This document shows positions 9,743 to 20,242 of a stretch of DNA of 45,290 nt, piece by piece (within the stretch, counting starts at the first letter, position 1; every line of letters starts with the position of its first letter). This DNA is from Melioribacteraceae bacterium (GTDB lineage: Bacteria; Bacteroidota; Ignavibacteria; Ignavibacteriales; Melioribacteraceae). The notes beneath the pieces were generated by a model. That model had not been told where the DNA came from, made no database searches, and saw nothing but the letters and a program-made list of their open reading frames with translations. The DNA is taken from the NCBI GenBank assembly GCA_023230485.1, contig JALNXG010000027.1, forward strand, positions 1 to 45,290, given 5' to 3'. The translations under genes were made by a program, and so were the position numbers.

Positions 9743-11019
9743 TGTCAAAAATATGGATTATTATATATAATATTTTTTTCGTGCCGTTCTTTAAATTATT
9801 CTTTTGGATCGCTCCGCTTTTTAATCAAAAAATTAAAATTGGTGTTGCTGATAGAGAAAAATTATTTGAAAATCTTATTCTTAATCTAACCGGAATGGAT
9901 AGGAAGAAAAAGATGATCTGGTTTCATTCTTCTTCGATGGGCGAGTTTGAACAAGCCAAACCGATAATCGAACAACTTAAGAAAAAGTATAATATTAATG
10001 TTTTAGTAACATTTTTCTCTCCATCAGGTTATCGCAATTCACTCAAGTATCCATATCTCGATGTAATTTCTTATTTACCCATTGATACAAAAACTAATGC
10101 TCAAAGAATATTAAATCTTGTCCGACCTGATTTAGTCATATTCATGCGGTACGATTTCTGGCCTAATTTACTTTGGGAATTAGATGAAAGGGAAGTGCCT
10201 CATTTTATTGTAGATGCAACAATGAAAGAATCGAGCAAAAGAAAATTGCCGGTTTTACTCGATTTCCATAAATTTCTATTTAAAGGATTCACAAAAATAT
10301 TAACAGTTTCGGATATCGATAAAAAAAACTTTCTCGATTTTGAAATTAAAAAAGAAGTAGTTTGTTCCGTAGGTGATACACGATTCGATCGTGTATACCA
10401 AAAAAGTCTAGCCGCTAAAAATAAGAAACTGTTCAAAGATGGTATGTTTGCCGGTAAACAGATATTTGTGGTCGGCAGTTCTTGGGAAAGTGATGAGGAG
10501 GTTGTTCTTCCCGCTATACTTAAGCTTCTTCAAAATGACCCATCAGTAATTGTTTTTATAGTTCCGCATGAACCAACTATAATGCATCTCGAAAGATTAG
10601 AACATTCTTTGATAAATGAAGTTACTTCAATTCGTTTCTCATTCCTGAACAATTATCAAAATGAGAAAGTAATTATTATCGATTCTATCGGAATTTTGCT
10701 TACTTTGTATTCTTATGCAGATGCAGCTTATGTAGGAGGCAGTTTTAAGCAGGGAATACACAATGTTCTTGAACCCGCAGTATATGGAATTCCCGTTATC
10801 TTTGGCTCGAAAATTGAAAACTCTCAAGAAGCACTTAAACTTGTTGAATTAAAAGGTGCTAAGGTAATTAATAATAAAAAGGAATGTTACCGAGTTATTA
10901 GGTTGATCTTTAGCGATAAGGAAGTAAAAGAAAAAATGGGAACGATTTGCAAAAATTATGTTTTAGAAAATATAGGGGCAACGGATAAAATCATTTCCGA
11001 AATCAATAAATACATCTAA
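9742..11019 (+). CDS. waaA: 3-deoxy-D-manno-octulosonic acid (Kdo) transferase
   Basis: GT30 enzyme that adds Kdo from CMP-Kdo to lipid A precursor at the inner membrane. The 425-residue protein starts with a hydrophobic anchor (about residues 3-25) and then shows the family's N-terminal acceptor motif HSSSMGEFEQAKP. It continues with the TFFSPSGY segment, the PIDT...RPDLVIFMRYDFWPN block and the donor-domain VGSSWESDEE motif. The C-terminal half has the SFKQGIHNVLEPAVYG donor-binding region. Length and motif order are normal for WaaA/KdtA. It is coupled to the GT9 gene by a one-base overlap, and a histidine kinase gene begins 17 bases downstream. Confidence 0.94.
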   Translation: MSKIWIIIYNIFFVPFFKLFFWIAPLFNQKIKIGVADREKLFENLILNLTGMDRKKKMIWFHSSSMGEFEQAKPIIEQLKKKYNINVLVTFFSPSGYRNSLKYPYLDVISYLPIDTKTNAQRILNLVRPDLVIFMRYDFWPNLLWELDEREVPHFIVDATMKESSKRKLPVLLDFHKFLFKGFTKILTVSDIDKKNFLDFEIKKEVVCSVGDTRFDRVYQKSLAAKNKKLFKDGMFAGKQIFVVGSSWESDEEVVLPAILKLLQNDPSVIVFIVPHEPTIMHLERLEHSLINEVTSIRFSFLNNYQNEKVIIIDSIGILLTLYSYADAAYVGGSFKQGIHNVLEPAVYGIPVIFGSKIENSQEALKLVELKGAKVINNKKECYRVIRLIFSDKEVKEKMGTICKNYVLENIGATDKIISEINKYI

Positions 11020-11036
11020 CGCTAATCCAAATAAAA

Positions 11037-14000
11037 ATGAATAAAGACAGCATCATAGAAAATATTTCCTCTGACGATCAATTAAAGCAGTTTTTTAATT
11101 CGCTTCCGCTTGGTATTCTCTTTTTTCAAAAAGATTGGAAAATCTCTTTTATTAATAAAAATTTTTTTCGCTTTCCCGGAGTTATTCAATATAGTTCCGA
11201 TTTAATTCTTGGTAAATCAATTTTAGAACTTCCACTCTTTGAGAGAACCGACTTAAATGAAAAATTAAGTGCACTTCAATTCGCCGAGGATTTTGAATTT
11301 TCTTTCTTCAAAAAGCCTACAGCAAAAGGGGGGTCTTTCTCGGTAATTGTTAAAGGCGTTTCTATCTTTGTCAGTACAGAGTTCCAAGGTGGAATTTTAA
11401 TTGTCGAAGATATGAAAATTGATAAACCTGATTCCACTGAATTAATTAATGCTAATGATTACTTAATCTCCGTTATAGATTCTCTTTCCGATTATTATAT
11501 GATTTGCGATCTCGATCTGAATATTAAATTTAAGTCCAATTCATCAATTTTTATATTCGATTATTTTATAGAAAAGCCACATGACCAGATTAAAACAGCA
11601 AGTGAAAGGATTACTAATCCGGAATTAAAGCAATTAATCCTGATGACTGCAAAATCAAAAACACCTATTAAACAGCGTTTCTCGTTTTCAATGAATTTTC
11701 GTGAATATCATATAGACTTAAATATTATTCCTATATTTGATTCTCTTTCTCATAATGAATTAGTTTTTATTGTTGGTAAAGATGTTTCAGAAGATGTTAA
11801 AATTGAGAATCAAGCTTCAAAGGAAGTTAATGAACTAAGGAAGTATCACGAAATTGTTACAACTGTTGTAGATGCAGTTATAGGATTAAATAATTCAGGT
11901 AATGTAATCTATTGGAACGAGAAAGCCACTAAGCTATTTGTTTATAATAAAAGTCAGGTATTCAATCAGTTCATTGGAAAAGTAATTCCACAGCTCGATA
12001 AACTTTTTTTTGAAAGTATAATTGAAGAAGTAGCTCTATCAGGTAAATGGGAAGGGCAGTTAAATCTCAATAGCGACCCTAATGACGAAAGAAAAATCTT
12101 AATTCGTTTAGCTGCTGTTTCTTCCGAAAAAGAAAAAATGATTGTCGCTCTTTGTACTGATATTACTGAAAGATACCTCTTAGAAAGAGAACTTAGAAAC
12201 TCAGAAGAAAAGTTTAGAAATATTGTTATTAATTCTCATGAGTTTATTTGTATCCTTGATCTCAGTGGAAATATTGTTTATTCTAATCCATTTTTTAATG
12301 AGCGATTTTTAACTGAACAAACTTCTGATACAATTAAAACAAAAAACTTTATAGATTTTATTGAACCATTTTATATTGAAAAGTATAAAATAAAGTTCAA
12401 CGATCTATTTAGTAAAAAGGATCAAAATATTGAACTACCATTAATTGCATCCGATAAAAAGAAAATTATTGTACTTGCAAGTTTTACGCCTTCATATAAT
12501 CTTGCCGGCGAACCGATATATTTTAATGCTATTTTAACTGATATAACTTTGCAAAAAGAAGCAGAAAAAGATCTTCTTCTTATTCGTTCCGTATTTGAAG
12601 CTTCTAAAGATGGTATTGCACTTGTCGCTGATGGTAAGTTAGTAATTATAAATGATTCATTTGTTAATATGTTCGGTTTAGGGAGTACGGGCACATCACT
12701 CGGTAAAGATATTGTTGAGTTTGTATCAACTAATGATCGTTCAAGTATTCGCAACTATCTTAATAGTATTAATAAAGGTATTGAAATTCCCCCTCGATTT
12801 GAATTTGCTGCAGTGAGAACAGATAATACTGTTTTTATTGCTGAAGTTTCAATCTCTATTTATGATGTATCAAAAGAGATTTTTTCAGTTTGGATTATTC
12901 GTGATGTAACCGAAGAAAAAAAAGCTCAAGATGCTCTTAAAAAATCAGAAGAGCGTTATAGAAATCTCGCTAATAATATTGATGAGTCGTTTTGGGTTGC
13001 TGAAAGAATCGATAATCAATTAAAGACTGTTCTTTATACTCCTGCTATAAAAAAAATCACTGGTTTTTCGCCGGAAGAATTTATTAAAGACAATAATCTA
13101 TGGTTTAATATCATTCATCCGAATGATCTAGATGAAATAAAAAGCAAACAGAAGGAATTTTTTGCTGATATATCACGCGATAACGAAATTTATGAATATC
13201 GTATTTTAGATATGTTTGGCGGTACGGTTTGGATTCGAAATAAAATATCGGTCGTAAGAAATTCTAAAGGGGATGTATTCAATGCATTTGGGATTATTAA
13301 TGATATCTCTCTCAGTAAAAAAGCAGATGATGAATTAAAAACTTTTACCGAAAACTTAAAAGAGCTTAATGAAACGAAAGATAGATTTATATCTATTATT
13401 TCTCATGACTTAAGAACTCCATTTAGTTCAATTCTTGGATTTACTGATATTCTTCTGAATGAAGAAAATATTAGCACCGAAAAAAGTAAGGAGTATATTA
13501 ATTTTATTCAAGAATCTTCAAAGAGTATGCTCTCATTGGTTAATTCACTTTTGGATTATACACGTATACAAACGGGTAGAATAAAATTTGAACCCGAACG
13601 CATCAGTTCTAAAGACCTTTTTGAAAAATCTCTAAAAGTTCTAGGCGGTGCGGCACTTCAAAAAAATATCAATATCGAATTAAATTTCCAGAAAGAACTA
13701 TTTATTCATGCGGATGAAAGTTTGTTTTCGCAAGCAGTAAATAATCTTTTATCGAATGCTATTAAATTCACTCGCAAGGGGGGAACTATCTCCATATCTT
13801 CAGCTCCTTCTAATGATAAAAACAAAATTGAATTCAGGATTAAAGATAATGGCGTTGGTATTAAAAAAGATGATATCGCAAAACTTTTCAAAGTAGATGC
13901 GAAATTTACGACTTCCGGAACATCTGGTGAAAAAGGCACTGGGCTTGGTTTGTCCTTAGTTCATGATATTATTAAAAAGCATGGAGGTGAAATCCGTGTT

Positions 14001-14438
14001 GAAAGCATTCTCGGTAAAGGTTCTGAATTTATTTTCACAATTCCAGTTTCGTCCACTATCATTCTTCTCGTAGATGATACAAAAGCAGACCGATTACTCT
14101 ATACAAAGATCCTCAAAAACATTATCCCTGACTATACAATAATTGAAGCTGAAGATGGCAGGCAAGCATTTAATTTGATCAAAACTGATTCTCCCGCATT
14201 GGTAATTACTGATCATCTAATGCCGATTATGACAGGAATCGATTTAGTAAAACAGGTATCAATTTCTGAATTTAAAATCAAACCACCGATAATTGTTCTT
14301 AGCAGTGATATCACTCCAAAAATAGAAAAAGGATATAAAGACTTGGGAGTGGAGTATATATTTACCAAGCCCGTTAATCTTGCAGTCTTTAAATCCTCTA
14401 TCGAAAAATCACTACGTAAAGTTATCTACAATACTTAA
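11037..14438 (+). CDS. Soluble multi-PAS hybrid histidine kinase with C-terminal receiver
   Basis: A 1133-residue two-component sensor with no membrane segment, so it should sense cytoplasmic signals. About six PAS-like units can be read (roughly 17-125, 140-255, 268-383, 389-507, 512-632, 638-760); the repeated joint sequences (for example SEEKFRN and SEERYRN) mark the boundaries. The HisKA box ISHDLRTPF puts the phospho-accepting His at 790. The ATPase domain follows with the N box NNLLSNAIKF, DNGVGI and GTGLGLSL. The C-terminal receiver (about 1008-1130) keeps the acidic pair D1013-D1014, phospho-acceptor D1059 and K1111. No HPt or DNA-binding regulator is adjacent, so the output partner lies elsewhere. 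It begins 17 bases after waaA and converges on the next gene with a 4-base overlap. Confidence 0.93.
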   Translation: MNKDSIIENISSDDQLKQFFNSLPLGILFFQKDWKISFINKNFFRFPGVIQYSSDLILGKSILELPLFERTDLNEKLSALQFAEDFEFSFFKKPTAKGGSFSVIVKGVSIFVSTEFQGGILIVEDMKIDKPDSTELINANDYLISVIDSLSDYYMICDLDLNIKFKSNSSIFIFDYFIEKPHDQIKTASERITNPELKQLILMTAKSKTPIKQRFSFSMNFREYHIDLNIIPIFDSLSHNELVFIVGKDVSEDVKIENQASKEVNELRKYHEIVTTVVDAVIGLNNSGNVIYWNEKATKLFVYNKSQVFNQFIGKVIPQLDKLFFESIIEEVALSGKWEGQLNLNSDPNDERKILIRLAAVSSEKEKMIVALCTDITERYLLERELRNSEEKFRNIVINSHEFICILDLSGNIVYSNPFFNERFLTEQTSDTIKTKNFIDFIEPFYIEKYKIKFNDLFSKKDQNIELPLIASDKKKIIVLASFTPSYNLAGEPIYFNAILTDITLQKEAEKDLLLIRSVFEASKDGIALVADGKLVIINDSFVNMFGLGSTGTSLGKDIVEFVSTNDRSSIRNYLNSINKGIEIPPRFEFAAVRTDNTVFIAEVSISIYDVSKEIFSVWIIRDVTEEKKAQDALKKSEERYRNLANNIDESFWVAERIDNQLKTVLYTPAIKKITGFSPEEFIKDNNLWFNIIHPNDLDEIKSKQKEFFADISRDNEIYEYRILDMFGGTVWIRNKISVVRNSKGDVFNAFGIINDISLSKKADDELKTFTENLKELNETKDRFISIISHDLRTPFSSILGFTDILLNEENISTEKSKEYINFIQESSKSMLSLVNSLLDYTRIQTGRIKFEPERISSKDLFEKSLKVLGGAALQKNINIELNFQKELFIHADESLFSQAVNNLLSNAIKFTRKGGTISISSAPSNDKNKIEFRIKDNGVGIKKDDIAKLFKVDAKFTTSGTSGEKGTGLGLSLVHDIIKKHGGEIRVESILGKGSEFIFTIPVSSTIILLVDDTKADRLLYTKILKNIIPDYTIIEAEDGRQAFNLIKTDSPALVITDHLMPIMTGIDLVKQVSISEFKIKPPIIVLSSDITPKIEKGYKDLGVEYIFTKPVNLAVFKSSIEKSLRKVIYNT

Positions 14439-16546
14439 ATTTTCTTTTTAAGCACCATTCCTGATGATGAGTCTAAATCAATCTTTAAGAAGACATTATT
14501 TATTACTTCAATACCTGCTTTATCTTTATTTACAAGCACTTGCCATTCACCTTCCGGTAGATCAAAACTTACGCTTTTTTCTTTGTCTGCGTTAAATGCC
14601 ACAATAAAAGTACTCCCCTCATGTTCAAGTAAATAACCGAATGCAAATGGAGTTACTTTATTATCTCCAAATTTTATTTGGTCATATTCAGCATGTCTAA
14701 AAGCACCATACGTTTTGCGAAGCTGGATCAATCCTTTATAGTAATCGAATAATTCTCTATTTGTAGCGGCTTGTTTATAATTAATATAATTTGTTTCATT
14801 ATCCTTATTATAAGAATTATGGTCTAATCTACCCTTATGTTCGTCCGCAACTTTTATATTATGTGGAATCACTTTTGAACGAGCATACTCCTGACCTGAA
14901 TGGATCATCGTCATTCCTTGTGAAGTCAATAAAAATAATGCACCTAACTTATTTAGTTTTAATTGCTCTGGAGTAAGCTTAGCGTTTTTATCACGATTTT
15001 TTATTATTTGATCTGGTGCAACATCATTAAGTCCTAAACGAATAAAATCACCAAGCGTATAACCATCATGCGATTCAAGATAATTAACTGAATGTTCTTT
15101 TTTCATAAATAGACCGAGAGTATCACGCATCAAAGTTCCATTTACATAGCTCTTAATTCGTGTAAGATTATTGTTGCCTTGCCATTTACCAAATATCCAG
15201 CCTAGATCAGTAAATGGATTCTCACCTTTTATACCGTTTCTAATTTGATCGTTCCAAGAACCCCATCCTCTTAAAGAAAATCCTTGTGGATCATATCCTC
15301 CGCCCCATGGCTCGCATACAAATACGACACTCGGATTAATTTTCTTTGCTTCGTGAATTATATCTTCAATAGTTTCCCAATCGATCAGCTTCCCTAAATC
15401 AAATCTAAATCCATCGATATGATATTCTTTCATCCAATAAAGAATGCTTTCAATAATTAATCTTCGCGTCATTTTTCGTTCTGTCTTGAGATCATTGCCG
15501 CATCCGCTTACTGCAATACAATTGCCTTTATTATCTAATCTGAAATAATATTCTTTATCAATCTCTTTTAAATTGCCAATCTCATATTCCGATAAATGGT
15601 TATAAACCACATCCATCATTACGGCAATACCTTCTTTATGAAATCCTTTAACCATATCCTTAAAATCAGTAATCTGCTTGGAATCAGCTCCCATCCATTT
15701 ATTCCATTTCAGTTCTTTTGTCTGCTGACTGTAATAGGATGCGGGAGCGAAAAATGCTGCGGTCATATAACCCCAATGATTTCTCTCATACGGATTCCAA
15801 GTATTAAATTGCCCTGCAACTGAATCCTTAAATGGTATTTCTATATATCCAAAGTCTTGGGCTGGGAGGAGTTCAACTGTATTAATCCCCAATGTTTTTA
15901 GGTATTCTAATCCTCCGGTTCTTTTCTTCTCAACTAATCCTTTATAAGTCCCTTTTTCTTTTACACCCGAGCTTGCGTGGATAGTCATATCCCTGACGTG
16001 CATCTCATATATAATTAAGTCTCTCCAGTCTCGTTGAATCCAAGTATCACCTTCCCAATTATAATCTTTATTATAAACAATCGATTTTCTTGGATTCCGG
16101 TATGTTGTATAAGTAGCAACTGATTTTGAATATGGATCAATACATAACGGTTTTTCGCTATTTAAGTCATCACCTGTATGAAATACTTTATAACCATAAT
16201 ATGTGCCGCATAAATCACCGGCTATACTTATTTCCCAAACACCATTCTCATCTTTAGTCAATGAATAATCTTTAGATTTTTCGCTATCGACTTTTTTAAA
16301 GGTTAATAATTTTACTTCGATAGCTGATGGAGCGAATAATCTAAATACCGTTTTTCCATTTTCTAAAAATGAACCTAATTTTTTATCTGAATATATTCTA
16401 TCAAGTTCTTTTTGTCTTTGTATAAAGTGAATAGTATCCTTTGAAACATATCTTTCTTTTACAAACAATTTTGCTCCTTCGCTATTTGTTGTAGTGAATA
16501 AAACTATTAATAATATAACAACTCCAATTCTGCTGATATAGTTCAT
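14435..16546 (-). CDS. Secreted GH13 alpha-glucan debranching enzyme (pullulanase/isoamylase type)
   Basis: An N-terminal hydrophobic segment (residues 6-20) marks export. A CBM48-like early-set domain (about 55-150) is followed by a GH13 (beta/alpha)8 barrel with all four classical regions: DVVYNH, FRFDLG with nucleophile D383, CEPWGG with acid/base E412, and ESHD with the transition-state D494. The N-terminal CBM48 plus the WGY motif (NHWGYMTAAFFAP) is typical of type I pullulanases and other alpha-1,6-debranching enzymes, so branched alpha-glucan such as glycogen or starch is the likely substrate. No SD is evident. It follows the M1 peptidase gene on the same strand after 37 bases. The exact specificity (pullulan, limit dextrin or glycogen) is not decided by sequence. 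Confidence 0.88.
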   Translation of the reverse strand: MNYISRIGVVILLIVLFTTTNSEGAKLFVKERYVSKDTIHFIQRQKELDRIYSDKKLGSFLENGKTVFRLFAPSAIEVKLLTFKKVDSEKSKDYSLTKDENGVWEISIAGDLCGTYYGYKVFHTGDDLNSEKPLCIDPYSKSVATYTTYRNPRKSIVYNKDYNWEGDTWIQRDWRDLIIYEMHVRDMTIHASSGVKEKGTYKGLVEKKRTGGLEYLKTLGINTVELLPAQDFGYIEIPFKDSVAGQFNTWNPYERNHWGYMTAAFFAPASYYSQQTKELKWNKWMGADSKQITDFKDMVKGFHKEGIAVMMDVVYNHLSEYEIGNLKEIDKEYYFRLDNKGNCIAVSGCGNDLKTERKMTRRLIIESILYWMKEYHIDGFRFDLGKLIDWETIEDIIHEAKKINPSVVFVCEPWGGGYDPQGFSLRGWGSWNDQIRNGIKGENPFTDLGWIFGKWQGNNNLTRIKSYVNGTLMRDTLGLFMKKEHSVNYLESHDGYTLGDFIRLGLNDVAPDQIIKNRDKNAKLTPEQLKLNKLGALFLLTSQGMTMIHSGQEYARSKVIPHNIKVADEHKGRLDHNSYNKDNETNYINYKQAATNRELFDYYKGLIQLRKTYGAFRHAEYDQIKFGDNKVTPFAFGYLLEHEGSTFIVAFNADKEKSVSFDLPEGEWQVLVNKDKAGIEVINNVFLKIDLDSSSGMVLKKKI

Positions 16547-16583
16547 ATTTATTATCGTTTTTTTTTCGTAAAAATAAAGAAAA

Positions 16584-18566
16584 TTATTTAACTAAAATCA
16601 TCTTTTTTGAATCGATGAAATTATTGGTCTCAATTTTGTATATATAAATACCGCTGGCTAAATTTTCTGCATTGAGTTCTATTTTATGATATCCACCATC
16701 TTCATATTTATTTACTAACACTTTTATCTCATTTCCGATAGCATCAAATAGGATGATCTTAACATTTCCCGAAGCAGGGAGCGAGTATTCAATGTTAGTA
16801 GTTGGATTAAAAGGATTAGGATAATTTTGACTAAGTGAATATCCCTCAGGTAGTTTTGATTCATCTCTAACAGCTGAGATAGAAAGTACTTCTTTTAATA
16901 TTTTTGTATTTGGATCGAATGTGATAGAAATCGGCTTGTCATTTACAATAAATTCGAATGCCTCTTCTTGAGAAGAATTAAAACTGGTAACTAAAGTATC
17001 CTTCTTGCCTCCGAAATTGATCTTAAGCTCGAAAGGCATCTTAAAAAATTGAGGATTATTATTAGAAACCTGATTTAATCTAAATAATAATTTGTACTTA
17101 GTCGTTCCAGCGACTAAAGAATAATTCCAACCGATATTATATTTCGGATAGTTCTCACCGTAGATCCACTCTCTGAAAAAATAATCAAGATAGATTCCGC
17201 TTACTTCTTCGCAGACACTTTGGAAGTCTTCTGTTGTTACTACTCCATATCTTAATTGTGGTTTATCGTGATAAATCTTCAGTGCTTTGAAAAAATTGTC
17301 GTCTCCCAAAACACCACGTAGCATGTGTAGAACGATTGCTCCCTTTGCGTAAGAACGGTTATAATTAAAAATTGCATTAACGCTGCTGATATCTTTAAGA
17401 TATAGTGAACCTTGAGCACTCATTGCAGCGGTCATATTCGCTTGAACATCATTCATAAATAAAGCATTGCCATATTTTGCTTCTAAATAGATCGATTCCG
17501 AGTATGTAGCAAATCCTTCATTAAGCCAAATATTTTCCCAGTTCTTACATGTTACTTTATCACCAAACCATTGATGTGCGAGTTCATGCGCCACTACCGT
17601 CTCTTCAAAAGTACCCATAGAAGAAATGGTTTGATGCTCCATTCCTCCGCCGAATCCAAATTGCGCATGTCCATATTTTTCTTTAATGAATGGATATTCT
17701 CCATATTTCTCTGTAAAAATTCTAAGCATATCAATCGTCTTATCCACATCACTTTTAGTTTTTTCTGACCAATATGAAGGATAAATGTAGTGATCCACCG
17801 GCATCGATTTGCCTTCTTCATAATTAAATGAAGTATTATAAACTACAAAATTAGACATTGCAACCGAAATTAAATAGGGTGCAATAGGGTAATGATTTTT
17901 CCATTTATATGTTTTTGTACCATCTTGATTAGTTACAGTTTCCATTAGCTTGCCATTAGATACAGAAACAAAAAATGGCTCTGAGGTTATCCAAACATCT
18001 GATGAATCTGCTTTATCAGCTGGCGTATCTTTGCAAGGAAACCAATCTTTAGAGCCATAAGGTTCACTTAATGTATAGATCGATTTTAATCCACGATCCC
18101 CAAATGCAATTGTACCGAATCCACCGCTGCTTGCTGGATATCCGCTATATTTTATTTCGAGTGAAAATGGTTCATTAAATTTTAGTTTTCGCGTTTCCGG
18201 TAAAGTGATGTATAATCTATTTTGAATTGTTTGAGTCACTGAAAGAGCTTGGTTTTCGAACAAAACTCTTTCCACTGTTAATAATCTATTCAAATCAAGA
18301 ATTATCTGTGTTAGATTTTCTTTCTTCGATACTCCATTTATATTAACGATACCGTTCAAAAATTTCGATGCGTAAAAGAATTGAAGGTCTAATTTATAAT
18401 ATGTAATATCGATATTATCATCGCCCGGATAATTTATCTGGTCGGACTTCAATAATTTTTCGTATGATTTAATTTTGGTAGAAGAGCAGAGCTCTGCTCC
18501 CGACTGTGGATATATGGTTACATTCAATAATAAGAATGCAATTATGGATAAAATAATTCCCCTCAT
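16584..18566 (-). CDS. Secreted M1 family aminopeptidase with type IX secretion sorting tail
   Basis: Zinc metallopeptidase exported by signal peptide (hydrophobic residues 3-20) and then sorted by the type IX system. The gluzincin site HELAH is at 327-331, with the third zinc ligand E350 in NEGFA, the exact HExxH-x18-E spacing. The substrate-recognition motif appears as GGMEHQ rather than the textbook GAMEN, a variant common in this secreted subgroup. The last 84 residues (577-660) are a Por/T9SS type A sorting domain, beginning with QNYPNPFNP and ending in the usual SKKMILVK. An AGGAAAG SD precedes the ATG. It probably releases amino acids from peptides outside the cell, feeding the propionate pathway encoded upstream. 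Confidence 0.93.
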   Translation of the reverse strand: MRGIILSIIAFLLLNVTIYPQSGAELCSSTKIKSYEKLLKSDQINYPGDDNIDITYYKLDLQFFYASKFLNGIVNINGVSKKENLTQIILDLNRLLTVERVLFENQALSVTQTIQNRLYITLPETRKLKFNEPFSLEIKYSGYPASSGGFGTIAFGDRGLKSIYTLSEPYGSKDWFPCKDTPADKADSSDVWITSEPFFVSVSNGKLMETVTNQDGTKTYKWKNHYPIAPYLISVAMSNFVVYNTSFNYEEGKSMPVDHYIYPSYWSEKTKSDVDKTIDMLRIFTEKYGEYPFIKEKYGHAQFGFGGGMEHQTISSMGTFEETVVAHELAHQWFGDKVTCKNWENIWLNEGFATYSESIYLEAKYGNALFMNDVQANMTAAMSAQGSLYLKDISSVNAIFNYNRSYAKGAIVLHMLRGVLGDDNFFKALKIYHDKPQLRYGVVTTEDFQSVCEEVSGIYLDYFFREWIYGENYPKYNIGWNYSLVAGTTKYKLLFRLNQVSNNNPQFFKMPFELKINFGGKKDTLVTSFNSSQEEAFEFIVNDKPISITFDPNTKILKEVLSISAVRDESKLPEGYSLSQNYPNPFNPTTNIEYSLPASGNVKIILFDAIGNEIKVLVNKYEDGGYHKIELNAENLASGIYIYKIETNNFIDSKKMILVK

Positions 18567-18635
18567 AACTTTCCTGTGTTAATCAATAAAGCAAGATAAA
18601 ACTTTATTTGGAAAATTAAAGGGGAATTTTTCCTG

Positions 18636-19781
18636 CTATAATACGCGAAGCAAGAAACTCATTAATATACCGGCAGCCACTGCGGAGCCAATTACTCCTG
18701 CTACGTTTGGTGCCATTGCATGCATTAATAAATGATTTGTCTTATCGTATTCTTGACCAATAATCTGAGAAACACGTGCACTATCCGGAACTGCTGATAC
18801 ACCCGCATTTCCAATCAATGGATTAATTCTATTTTCGCCTTTTAAGAATAGGTTCATAAACTTAGCAAATAGAACTCCACCTGCGGTAGCAACCATAAAA
18901 GAAACTGCTCCAAGACCAAAGATCAATATCGATTGTGGTCTTAGGAATGTAGTTGCCTGCGTTGAAGCACCGACAGTTAATCCAATAAGAATAGTAACAA
19001 TATCAATTAAAGAACCTTTTGCTGTATCTGCTAATCTTTTTGTTACGCCACTCTCTTTTAAAATATTACCAAAAAATAGCATGCCAAGAAGTGGTAATGC
19101 ACTCGGAGTTATAAATGTAGTTAATAATAATCCGATAATTGGGAACATTATTTTTTCTACTTTAGAGACTGCGCGTGGTGGTTTCATCCTTATCACGCGT
19201 TCTTCTTTTGTAGTAAGCAATCTCATTATTGGCGGCTGAAGTACAGGCACTAATGCCATATATGAATATGCTGATATTGCAATTGCGCCTACTAATTCAG
19301 GTGCTAATTTTGATGAAAGGAATATAGCTGTCGGTCCATCTGCTCCACCTATAATACCAATAGATGCGGCTTGTTCAGGCGTAAAACCAAGAGCCAGAGC
19401 ACCCATAAAGGTTAAAAAGATTCCGACTTGTGCAGCAGCTCCGAGAAGTATTAATTTCGGATTCGATAATAATGTAGAAAAATCGGTCATTGCTCCGATA
19501 CCCAAGAAAATAAGTGGGGGATAAACGCCTTTCAATACACCGAAATATAAATAGTTCATTACTGAACCATTTTCATAGATTCCTAATTGAAGTCCAATAT
19601 TTTCCACAAAAGGGATATTACCGACAATTATACCAAAACCAATTGGTACTAATAATAATGGTTCATACTCTTTCGCTATTGCTAAATAGATAAATATTAG
19701 CCCCACGGCAATCATTATTACGTGCCCCGGTGTTATATTAGCAAATCCTGAGTATTCAAAAAATTTATAAAGACCTTCCAT
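18636..19781 (-). CDS. oadB: Na+-transporting decarboxylase beta subunit (OadB/MmdB)
   Basis: Inner-membrane subunit that couples decarboxylation of the carboxybiotin carrier to Na+ export. 381 residues with about nine membrane segments. The two family hallmarks are intact: GGADGPT at 145-151, which carries the Na+/H+-binding Asp, and NAGVSAVPDSAR at 325-336. Length is normal for the family. The start codon shares one base with the stop of the biotin carrier gene (TAATG), so the two are translationally coupled. With the upstream carboxyltransferase and OadG-like protein this makes a complete methylmalonyl-CoA decarboxylase (or, in reverse, a Na+-driven carboxylase). Confidence 0.96.
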   Translation of the reverse strand: MEGLYKFFEYSGFANITPGHVIMIAVGLIFIYLAIAKEYEPLLLVPIGFGIIVGNIPFVENIGLQLGIYENGSVMNYLYFGVLKGVYPPLIFLGIGAMTDFSTLLSNPKLILLGAAAQVGIFLTFMGALALGFTPEQAASIGIIGGADGPTAIFLSSKLAPELVGAIAISAYSYMALVPVLQPPIMRLLTTKEERVIRMKPPRAVSKVEKIMFPIIGLLLTTFITPSALPLLGMLFFGNILKESGVTKRLADTAKGSLIDIVTILIGLTVGASTQATTFLRPQSILIFGLGAVSFMVATAGGVLFAKFMNLFLKGENRINPLIGNAGVSAVPDSARVSQIIGQEYDKTNHLLMHAMAPNVAGVIGSAVAAGILMSFLLRVL

Positions 19782-20227
19782 TAATCTCTCCCAATTTCAA
19801 CTAATAAATCACCTTCTAAAACGGAATCACCGGCTTTTACTTTTATCGATTTAATGATTCCTTCTTTATCGGCTTCTATATTGTTTTCCATTTTCATAGC
19901 TTCAAGAATTAAAATGCGATCACCTATCTTTACCGGTTGCCCTTCTTTAGCTAATACATTAAGTATTACACCAGGGAGAGGGGATTTAATTGTACCTACA
20001 CCTTTAGGTGCAGAGGGACTACTAGTCTTTTGTTGTGACTTTGCGGTCTCATTAGATGGTACTGCCACAGAACGAACCATCTTTGGCGTTTTAACGGGTT
20101 TTAAGTCTTTATCGACTTCTACCGTATATGTTGTTCCGTTTACATCTATTTCTGCTATATTATCTTCGACGTTTAGAACTTCTACGTCATACTTATTGCC
20201 ATGAATCTTAAATTTGAATTTTTTCAT
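19781..20227 (-). CDS. Biotin carboxyl carrier protein of the Na+-pumping decarboxylase
   Basis: 148-residue carrier that shuttles CO2 as carboxybiotin between the carboxyltransferase and OadB. The C-terminal biotinyl domain (about 79-146) has the attachment motif EAMKMEN with the biotin-accepting lysine at K112. A flexible Ser/Pro/Lys linker (55-78) joins it to a small N-terminal domain that probably docks on the complex. It is encoded between the OadG-like fusion and oadB, spaced by 15 bases on one side and overlapping by one base on the other. Equivalent to the gamma subunit of methylmalonyl-CoA decarboxylase. Confidence 0.95.
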   Translation of the reverse strand: MKKFKFKIHGNKYDVEVLNVEDNIAEIDVNGTTYTVEVDKDLKPVKTPKMVRSVAVPSNETAKSQQKTSSPSAPKGVGTIKSPLPGVILNVLAKEGQPVKIGDRILILEAMKMENNIEADKEGIIKSIKVKAGDSVLEGDLLVEIGRD

Positions 20228-20242
20228 TTTTCCATCCGTTTA

